A DNA stretch of 19,384 nucleotides from Auxenochlorella pyrenoidosa (Eukaryota; Chlorophyta; Trebouxiophyceae; Chlorellales; Chlorellaceae): positions 755,330 to 774,713 of the forward strand of contig KQ482041.1 of assembly GCA_001430745.1 (NCBI GenBank), given 5' to 3'. Under the pieces are notes generated by a model. It saw only the letters and a program-made list of their open reading frames with translations. It did no database searches and had not been told where the DNA came from. The position numbers and the translations under genes were made by a program. This document shows, one piece after another, positions 9,137-18,400 of this stretch. Within the stretch, counting starts at the first letter, position 1, and every line of letters starts with the position of its first letter.

Positions 9137-11668
9137 ATGACTGGCAGCTGGAGCATGCGGCACTCAACAGAGGTGCGGGCAGCGGGTGTTGCCGCCAGGT
9201 TCGGCGTGGTGGCTCCGGCTGACCAGTGTCAATCTGCGTCCAGCTTGCAAACCCTTCACACTCGGTAATTCTTAATGTATCCTGCTCTCTACCAAGTCTG
9301 TGTGCATGCAGGACCGGAAGCCCAGCCAGCCAGAGCCGCCCACGTACCATGAGGCGGTGAGCGTGAAACTGAACGCCTGCTCCTGCCCTTCTCGCCGTCG
9401 CCTCGCGCCGATGCCGCCGGCACTGCTCCCGCTTGTCTGCTGCCGATCATGTCACCCCTTCAAACAACAAGAAGCCCTCAGGTACTTGCATGTGTGCAGG
9501 AAAGGGGCAACCTTCCTTTGAGCCTGCCGTGCCCGCCCATCTCCGTCCCTTGCCCGCCGCCCCTCGGCCCCTCCTGCCTTTGACCGTGTTGCCGCTGCCC
9601 CTACAATTTCCTCCAGGGCCGGCTGTCGCGTGTTCGGGTCGACAAGAAGAAGCAGGAGGCGAGGCCTGCCTCTTTCGCGAAGTTCTACCCAAGCCAGCAC
9701 AGCCGCTCCACGCACTCAGCAGGCGCTGGGCGGGCAGACTGATGGCCAGCATTGCATGTGCATTATTACTGCATAGCCATGGTTCTGGCATCACTTGTCA
9801 CGCCCTGTCCCCCTGCTGGTCAGGTGTCCGATCGAGAGGCCGAGCGCCTGGCAGAGAAGATAGTGTCGGTCGGCAGGGGAAGGGTGGGGTCGAGTGTTAT
9901 CTAACGGTTGGTGGCCCTGCCGCGCAGCCTAGCTCTGGCCAGATGGTCCCTTGCACAAGCTGGATGGCCCGAAGCCTGATGTCCGGACCTGCAGCCACGG
10001 GAATGGGGGAGCCTCTGTCTGTGTGCGCCTGGCCGTGTCTCACCTGCGCATCCTCTAGCATACCCTGCACACGCGCCTGCCGCAGGTTGGGGCCGACTAC
10101 ATCGCGGAGAAGAGCACCCAGCGGTACGGCGAAGCAGGCATGGCGGACGACAATGCGCCGCCCACCGTGAGAGCAGCCGGCACGGGCCTCTGCCCGTTGT
10201 GCTTGTGCAATTGGTGGCTGCTCACCTGCTAAGCACCAGTGCAGAACGGGAAGCCGCTTCACAGGCATGCTGACTGCATGCCCTGACATTGCATCTATTG
10301 GCACCCTGCTAGCTGCGCCACCACCCCCAACCGCCAGCCCCCGCCATCCTGCGACATGCAGATGGACTCTGAGGCCATGGCCAACAAGCTCATGAAGGTG
10401 TGGGTGGGCTTGCAGGGGTGCGGGGGTGGCCGCTTCACAGCTGGGCACAGACCGCCGCCGTGATGCTCAGGCTGGGTTTGGGTTCGAAGTCGGCTCGTTG
10501 CTGGTAGTCCTGGGCCTTGTGCAAGAGGGAAAGAGCGCCAAGTGCTGCTCCCGTCACCCGCCTGGCAGGAGGCGGCGCGCGAGCTGAGCCGCGCCAGCGG
10601 CAAGCGGAACGATGGCAGGGTGCGTCCGACGCGCCGGCACACGCCCTGAATGCTGCCATGTGCTGCCGCCCTGTCCTGTGTCCTCCTGTTGCCACGTTAT
10701 GAAGTGTGCGCCCATGGAGGCGCAGCAGCTAAGTTCATGCCGAAGCTGCGTTCAAGCCTGCTTGCTTTGCAGACGGGCCAGGTGGCTTGCAGCTCACAGC
10801 CTCTCTTGTTCCCACCGCCCCAGCCCTGATGCTGTCTTTTCCAGCATGCTGTGGCCCACCCATGCCCACCGCAGGTGTTCTCCGGCAGCGACGCCGCGCG
10901 AGCGCAGGCCACCCAGGCTGCCAAGGACCACCCGGACTCGCCCATGCGCAAGGTGGCCGACAGGGGTGAGCGCCCCCAGGGCGGCCCAAGGCAAAGGTGG
11001 CGGCAGCACACGCTCCAGGCAGAGTTCAGCGCTGCACCCAGCCTCTGCGGTATGGGGGCGCCGTCTGCAACGCACAAACCAGCCCGGCACTGAGGGAGCT
11101 GCGTGGTGGATTGCCCATGTGGCCAATGTTCCCAGCTGGCTTGCCTTCTGTGGGGCGCCGTGGGCTCGCCAACAGCAAGATCGCCCTGCTCGCTGCAAGC
11201 CCCTGGCCACTGCAGTGCGGGAGAAGGTGGAGGCGGCGGAGGAGCACTTCATGCACCCGCACACCTTTGTGGGGCCCAACCCCGATGAAGGCTCCGAGGG
11301 CGCCAAGTGAGCCGACTGGCGGCCACCAGGGGCTTGCGCTGCAGGCTTGGGCCAGGGCCTTGTCATGCGCCTGTCCAGGCAGGCACCCAGGCGGCCAGCA
11401 GCCATCACCAAATGGGATATGGTGCCCTTGCCACCCCGGCGTTCCACGCCCCCCTGCGCCCCGCAGCGAGAAGAAGCGCCACATGCGCAACCGAGGGGAG
11501 CACATCACGGGTGGGTGGTGTTACATCAGAAGGCTGATCAGAAGCCAACAAGCCAGCTTGATCGCTAAGCTCATTCCCTGGCTCCATCATCCAGCCGCCC
11601 CCCGGCCGGCCCCCTGCCGCGCAGGCGGGCTCAAGGAGGACCGCAACCCGGACGTCATCAGGGACTGA
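9137..11668 (+). CDS. Charged, probably disordered 219-aa protein encoded by eleven small exons
   Basis: Exons: 9137-9172, 9312-9356, 9617-9718, 9824-9862, 10086-10166, 10362-10397, 10569-10619, 10875-10965, 11216-11306, 11467-11510 and 11625-11668. They give 219 aa ending in VIRD and a TGA. Exons 1-7 are all whole numbers of codons. I do not recognise the family. The protein is strongly charged, with alternating Glu/Lys/Arg/Ala helices such as SDREAERLAEK (63-73), SEAMANKLMKEAAREL (103-118), SDAARAQATQAAKDHPDS (134-151) and REKVEAAEEH (162-171). It has no signal or membrane segment. Composition recalls LEA or SMP-like stress proteins but no diagnostic motif is certain. The intron after exon 3 has no frame-keeping GT donor that preserves the whole exon; TCA/GCAGGC is assumed, while a GT at 9638 would shorten exon 3 by 81 bases. 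The ATG at 9137 is the first in its frame, though an upstream exon cannot be excluded. Confidence 0.7.
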
Positions 11669-12451
11669 GGCGGTGCCTCAACTCTGATGCGCCGCCGGGT
11701 TTTGGCGTGGATGCGGCCGGGCAGCGCTGCTGGCATGGACCCTCCCAGCCCAGCGTGCCAGGCTTGCACCGAGAGGGGCCTAGCATCGGCGCCGCCGCAG
11801 AGAGTGCAGCTTGCAGCGGTTCAGGGGTTGGACCCTCGATCCGTCGTTTAAATGCGTGCTTCTGTCTGTGCTGGTGTCAGCTGAGTTTAGCGAATGCAGG
11901 CATCAGATCCGCATCCGCAATTGCTGACCGTGTTGTGTGTCAAAAATTGCAGAGCGCTCAAAGAAGCAGTGGGCGAGGAGAAACTGTAGGTGTGGGCAAA
12001 ATGCAGCGGGTGAGTACAGGGCTGCCAACAGGTAGGGCCGAAAGCGGGGGGCGAGGGCGATGAATCAACTGTCAGGGGCAGGATCACAGCGGCATCACAG
12101 CCGCCAGCTGCCAACACGGCAGGAAAGCGCGAGAGGCACTCGGCAGATCAACATGCAGGAGCAGAGCGGGAGAAGTGAAAGGAAGCATGCTGCAGTGGTA
12201 TGGCAGAGGCGAACAAAGCACTGTACAGAAATGGGTGGTTTGTGTTGAGGCGTGTATACACAGATGGGAGCAGAAATTTGAAACAGGGTGTGGAGGCCGG
12301 GAGTGGGGGTGGACGGTGGGAGTCGGGGGCAGGGCACGCCAGCTTAATAAGCTTGGTCAGCAGGTTGTCAAACAAGGGTTGGGCGCTGGCAGTTTGTTCC
12401 AAACATGCCGTGCGCAGCCAAGAATGGACAGCCAGTGGCTCCGCTGCTGCC
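11669..12451. other. Convergent 3' region between the 219-aa protein gene and the OTU-like gene
   Basis: The 783 bp between facing stop codons should hold two 3' UTRs. The part after about 11840 is relatively AT-rich. I saw no open frame of coding character, tRNA, snoRNA box pair or notable repeat. Confidence 0.45.
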
Positions 12452-14633
12452 TCAGCGAGGCGTGCTCTGCTGCTGCTGCTGCTGCTGCGGGTCCATCTGC
12501 ACCATCCTGCGCCGGATGTCGCGCGCCTGCCGCCACTCGCTGCCGCCGCTGAGGCTCAGCCGCAGCGTGGTCATCGCGCTCTGCCGCCTGCGCAGCAAGG
12601 CGGGGGGCGGAGCATGAGCGGCAGCCATGCTCGGCAGCAAGGCGCTACTTGTGCATACTCGACAGCGAGGCGCTGCTAGTGCGGGGTGCATTCTGGAGGG
12701 CGCCCTGTGCCACGGTAGCCTGTGTGCTGCCAGCCTCCAGGTGCCTTTCTCTTGGTAGGACCTGCCCTGCAAGCAGCAGCGCAGCCCCTGCCGTCCAGCG
12801 ACGCCACCTGCCGTGCCCCCACCTGACGGGCATCCAGGTGCAGGGCCCCAAAAAGGCCAGGGTTACTTCCCGGCGGCTGCGGGTCTTGAAGGGCGCGTAC
12901 CGCTGGAACCTGTGGGACAGCGGGGGCCACGACACACGCCCTGGGTCGACTGGGCACAACAGGCCCTGCAAGGCACACCCCGCTGCCCACGCTCCCTCTG
13001 TCTGCAGCCGGCGCGGCCCAGCCGCCACCACTGATCATGGTGCCATGGCGCAGGCAATGAAGCCCACACACGCGCGCCGGCTCGCCCCGCCCCATGCCAG
13101 CCAGCCCTCAGCCCCTGCGCACCACATGAAGGCATCCGAGGTCACAATGTTGATGGGCAGCCCAAAGTGGTCGGCCACTGCCCGCAGCATGAGCTCGTCG
13201 CCCGGCGTGCCTGGCCGTGCCATGCCGCTGCAAGCCACAGGGGGGGGTGGACGCAGGGTTGGGGAGAGCACGTGGCCGTGCAGGGCTGAGCCGCCCGGCG
13301 CCGACCAATGCTGCAGCACCTTTGCCCAAGGCACAGACACGCCGCAGCACCGTCGCATCTGCAACTGTGCTACTATGCCGGACCTACTGCCTTGTGCCTT
13401 GTGCCTGTGTACATTTCCAGCCAGGCTGTGGGCGGATGATAACACCCCACACACACTACAACCCCCCCCCCCTTCCCCTACCCCCCAAAGCCACGCACCA
13501 GAGGTACGCCTCCCAGTCGTCCCCCAGGAAGCAGCGGTACTCGGCCGGGTGCCGCGCCGCCTGCGCCACCGCCAGCGTGCGCAAACAGCGGCCGTACGCG
13601 GCGGTGCCCCACAGCGCCAGCGACAGCGCGTCAAACAGCGAGTTGCCGCCTGCGGGGGCAGCGCCGGCGGCAGGGCGGGGTGGGATGGCCGAGGCTGTGG
13701 GAGGGGCCCTGGGTTGAGCCCATCACTAGCTGCTCATGCACGCGCAGAATCCCCCCCCGGGCGGCAGGAGGGCCTCACCCGTGCAGCCGCGGAATGCGGC
13801 CGGCTCCAGCCGCGCCACCAGCAGCCGGTGCTGCAGGCGCTTCTCCGCGGCGGCGGCGTCGCAGCGCGCCACCAGCCGCTCCACCCGGTTCTCCCGCTCC
13901 ATGGCCGCCTCAAAGGCCGCTCGCCGCTCGCGCCAGCCAAAGCCTGGCGGGCGCAGGCACGGGGGGCGAGGGAATGGTATGAAGGAGGGGCGGTGAGGAG
14001 TAACTGGAGGGCCGGCAGGGTGTGGCGTCGCGCAGGTGGCTGCGGGTCGCAGAGCGCGGGTCGGAGGGTGTGCACGTCGCGCTGGCTCGGCTGGCAGCCC
14101 CTTGCGCAGGATGCGACAGGCGCTGCCCGCATGGCTGTGTCAGCCCTGCGCTCACCAGAGTCTGCCTTGGCGGCGCTCAGGCGGCGGAAGAGCGCCGCGC
14201 CACTCCAGCCCCCGCCGCCCCACCCGCTGCTGGTCCTGCTGCCGTCGCCGCCCTCGGTTGGGCTGCGCGCGGTGCTGCTGGCGCAGCTGGCGCCGCTGTG
14301 GGCCAAGCTGTTGCTGCACGAGCCGGGCGGCGTGGCGTCGCCGGCAGACGCGCAGCAGGGCACGCCCGCGCTGCAGCCCAGCTCGACGGCCCCACAGTTC
14401 ACTGTCGCCTCGTCGAGGTTGCAAATGAAGGCGGTGGCCTGCTGGGCAACAGCATCGAACACAGCGCCCTCGGCGGCGATGCGGGCGGGGTCCTCGGGGA
14501 CAGCCGGCGCGTGCGCCGAGCCGGCCAGGTCAGCGAGGCCCCAGGAGGCGCTGCCGCCTGCCTCGCCCGTGGCCGCGCTCCGCGGCGAGCTCCCTCCTCG
14601 CAGTATGGGGCGCCCAAACGACAGGCACGCCAT
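12452..14633 (-). CDS. OTU-fold protein, probably catalytically inactive
   Basis: Six minus-strand exons: 14633-14156, 13943-13779, 13649-13499, 13227-13123, 12909-12823 and 12587-12452, giving 373 aa. Residues 1-159 are a low-complexity, Ser/Ala/Gly-rich, Cys-containing N-terminus. Residues 161 to about 210 form a charged helix (WRERRAAFEAAMEREN onward), possibly a coiled coil. The OTU deubiquitinase core follows: GGNSLFDALSLALWG (215-229), EYRCFLGDDWEAYL (251-264), PGTPGDELMLRAVADHFGLP (270-289), INIVTSDAFMWFQRY (290-304) and REVTLAFLGPCTWMPVR (313-329). The usual active site is DGNC near the start and HY-N/D near the end. Here they read GGNS and TWM, so S218 replaces Cys and T324 replaces His. 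The C-terminus ends in a seven-Gln run. The role may be ubiquitin binding or scaffolding; inferred. The ATG at 14633 is the first in its frame. A possible alternative last exon lies at 12766-12676. Confidence 0.83.
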
Positions 14634-15449
14634 TGCGTGGCCCCGCTGCACCCAAGCGGCTGTCTGTCGGGCGTGCCGCCGCTGTTGGTGTGGTCTTGGT
14701 AGCAAACTGTGAGCTGTCTTTCTGCTGCTGCTATCCTGTGTTCACCGCCAACCTGCATTGCAAGAAAACACAAGATCATTGTGCACATCACACAGATCAG
14801 CTTATGCAGGCCAAGAGGAGGCGGCTGGCTCGAGGAAAGGCCAGGCCGAGGGAAGCCGAGGCTGCGGGCAGCTGGCGGCGGGAGCGGGAGAGGCAGCAAC
14901 CTCCTTCTGATTCCCGCCCTTCCGTTGAATGCTGTGCGACAATTTGGTGTTCCGACCAAAATGCAGGCAAGCGTTCCCGCCCTGAGCGCCCAAAGAGTGA
15001 AGACGCCGAGCGGGCGGCCTCAAAAGCACGTGGCCCAGGGAGAGTCAGGGGGTGGCATTGCTGCCCTAGTCATGCCAGAGATTCCCAAGCATGGCAGAAC
15101 CTCCAGTGGGCCCCGCATTGGGCAAGTGACAAGCGGCCCACAAACGAGAAGGGCCCAAACGCTCACCCGTCTCGATCGGAGTGTGCACACAGCAATGCTC
15201 GCACTGCTGGCGAGGTGGCAGGTGCTCCTAGCACCGAGCCGGAGACCGTGCTGTGCTGGGCTCGTTTCTCATTTGGCCCCCCTCTTCTCCTTTTAGCATT
15301 ACAGTCGGTCTTATTTGTCTTGCAAGCCTTTGAACAGAGCTCACGAGCTTTGCCGCAGCAAACACCCCCCTTTCTCCCTGTTGAAAGACTGCGGCATCCA
15401 TTTGACACGCCGGGCACCGCCTGAGGCGAATTTCGATAAGGCAAGCACG
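14634..15449. promoter_or_regulatory. Divergent intergenic region between the OTU-like and F-box genes
   Basis: This 816-bp stretch lies between two start codons pointing apart and should hold both promoters and 5' UTRs. It includes a less GC-rich patch near 14705-14815 and a T-rich patch near 15280-15330. Open frames here have skewed composition and no recognisable protein. No RNA gene was seen. Confidence 0.5.
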
Positions 15450-18400
15450 ATGCCTGCAGGCGGAGAGCGCCGGCAGTCGCACCGCCCACTGACGCGAGCT
15501 GCGGCGCTGCCGCTGCCCGCATCGCCCAGGAAGGGTGCTCGCACTGCGGCTGCCAATGAGGTGAGTGCCTGATGGGGCAGCTGCTCGTAGAGAGTTGTAA
15601 GTTGATCTGCTGTTGGCGCTGCTGCCAGCAGGGCATGCAAGTCTTCAGCCCCCCGCTCCCGCAAGCATCAGGAGTCAGCATGCTGCATCACCACATGTGC
15701 AGGCCAGCTCAGAGCCCGACCTGGCGCACCAGCAGGCCCAACAGCTGGCCCAGCAGCAGCAGGAGGAGCTGGCGGCGCTGCTGGCGGCGCAGGGCGGCCC
15801 GCCGGGCGGCTGGGACACGCTGCCGCCGCTCGTGCTGGACCGCATCTTCAACCTGCTGGACCCCAAGTCGCTGGCGGCGGCAGCCTCTGTGTGCTCCACC
15901 TGGCGCTACGAGGTGAGCAGCAGGGGAGGGCTGCGGGCGGGGTGGCGGACCGCGAGTTAGTGGTGGTGGCAGTTGGTGATGGGGCGAGTGCACAGACAAC
16001 AGCAAGGCATACCGAGGCGGCGGGCGCGCATGGCACTGCTGGGCCTCTTTCAACGCGCCCCTTGGACCGGACCCCTGTGCAGGCCAGCCTGGACAGCCGA
16101 TGGCGCACCTTCTGGCAGCAAGAGGTGTCAGACAGCGGGCTGTGGCGCTGGGCTAAGGCGGACGGTGAGGGGGCCACGGGGGAGTCAGGCTCTGAGCCTC
16201 GCTGCTGTGCTGCGACGCACGACGTGCACAGCTGCCCCTGAAATGCTTGCCAGTTGTTGCGGTTCATCTGCAATACGCGCATATCTATGCTGTGCGTGAT
16301 TGTGTCGCTTTGTCAAAAACAAATTCGGCGCTCAAGCCACCCGCTGCTGCACCCTGTCATTGCCCCTCCTGCTGCCCTGTGCCTCCTCGCCTCCCGGCCC
16401 ACATACCGCCGCTGCCCCACATACCCCTCTCCTCACGCGTCCCTGGTCCACTCTCCGCCCCGCCCTCCCCCTGAAGGTGGTTACCGGCAGCAGCTGCGTG
16501 CCAAGCAGCTGGTGCGGCGCGGCGACTGCGTAGCAACAGTCTTCCCCTTTTCACGTCGCGACGGGTGAGGCGCCCGGGACCAGGGGCGTGGCGCCCACTC
16601 CGGCCCTGCAGCACGCGTCACGCACGGCGCTCGCCAGGTCTCCAGCCTGCCCTCGACCGCCACCTCAGCTTTCGCGCCGCGCGCCTCCATTAGCATGACA
16701 TGCCTCCATGCCCCCTGCTGCAGGCCCGTGGCGGAGGTGCTGTTCTTTGATGGCGGGCCGCAGGACGCGGACAAGCGCATCCTCACCGTCCAGGTCGGCC
16801 GCGCCGCGCCGCGCCCCGTCGGCCCGTGTCTCCCTGCTCCCCAGCGGTGCTGCTGACCCGTCCTGGCCGCCAGCTGGTGGCGCCCGCCGCTGCAGCTGGT
16901 GCCGCACCTCGGCTGGCAGGGTCGCCCGCTCAGCGCCTGCATCCCCCCTCCCCCCGCCCCCCTGCAGAGCCCCAAAGCCGGCCAGTCGGTGCGCGTGGCG
17001 GGGTCCACGCTCAAGGTGTGGGACGCGGGCGCGCTGCTGGCCCGCCGCCCGCTGCTGGCGGTGCACGACGTGCTCAAGCACCTGCAGCTGGAGGATGGCC
17101 GCCTCTTCCTGTGGCGCGTGGCCGACGACGCTGTGGTACTCATGGTGGGGGCGGCCCGCCTGCGTGCGCGCCCGGGCAGGGCAGGCCGGGGTTTGGGGAC
17201 AGGCCTGGGGCCCTATGCGGCCGGCTGGCGGCAGTCGTCTGCCAGGCCGGGGCATGATGCGGCTCTCGGCCACACGGCTTCTCGCTGCAAAGCCAGGCGG
17301 CGCTTGCGCCCGCACCCATGCCGCGCCAACCCTTCCCTCCCCCACCCACCCAACTCCCCCACCCTGCCATGCCCTGCGCAGCACTGCTCCGACCCCGGAG
17401 ACGCGGCCGGGCAGGAGGAGGCGGCGCGCTGGACGGAGCACCCCGCCATTGTGGCATCGGTGCTGGAGCCGGGGGCGGCAGGGGCGCCGCGCCTGCGGGA
17501 CATCCCGCTGGAGGCGACGTACGGCAGGTGGGGTGGGTGGGTTGTGGGGGTGGGTGGTGTGGTGGGGGGGGGTTTCTGGGCACGCCCGGCTGGGAGGGCT
17601 GGCCTGCGCCCACTGCAATGAGCCTGGGCCGAGCCCGCTGGAGGCAGCGCCATGACCGCGGCGCCCGCCGTTGCAGACCTGCTCTCCCCAAGCTGACTGG
17701 CTGCCTGCCCCGCCCGCGCGCCTGTGCTGCAACAGGGGCGTCACCCCCTGCGACTGGCTGGACATGAGCAGCGGCCTGCTGGCGGGCTCCCTGATGATCC
17801 CCTCCCAGGTAGGGGCGGTTGGGGGGGTCGGCACACTGCACTGCAGCCAGCATGCATGTGTGCACAGATGCAGAGCAGAGGGCATGTGCGATGCCATGTC
17901 CACCGCGGCGGCTGCAGCCCGCCCGCATGCCCTGCGCTCCAGGCACCCTGCCCACACCCCCGCCCCCTGCCGTGCTCCGCAGAGCCGCCTGATCATGCGC
18001 CTGTTTGACGTCTCCTCGGGGCGCTGCCTCCGCGCCAGCTCCTGCGCCGTGCCGGAGGAGGACAACATGGTGGGTGGGGTGGGGTGGGGTGGGGTGGGGT
18101 GGGGGTGGGGGGGTGGGGGGGCGCCCTGCCAGGCGCAGCGCACACACGTGGCGGCGCCAGCCCGCGCGCCCCTCACTCGTGGCGCCATGCCCATTGCGGC
18201 GCGCTTTTTGGCCTGCTGTGTGTCTCCTGGGCTGGGCCACAGGCTTTGCTGATCCGCACAGGGCAGAAGCGAGCGCAGCACCATGCACCCACTGCCGTTC
18301 CTGCCCCCCTCTTGCAGCTCAACCTGCAGGACCACGAGGTGACCATGATCACCACCCGCAGCGGCGACTCGGGCAGCCTGCTGGCCGCCACCTGCGCCCT

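Noticed and set aside
12649..14712. A 687-codon open frame on the plus strand opposite the OTU-like gene
   Set aside because: It crosses exons and introns of a gene supported by OTU motifs and matching splice phases, and its translation is Pro/Ala/Arg-rich without domain features.
17671..17735. Earlier acceptors (ending at 17680 or 17695) for exon 8 of the F-box gene
   Set aside because: Both break the frame after the phase-2 donor at 17527. The acceptor at 17734-17735 follows a long pyrimidine tract and restores the frame.
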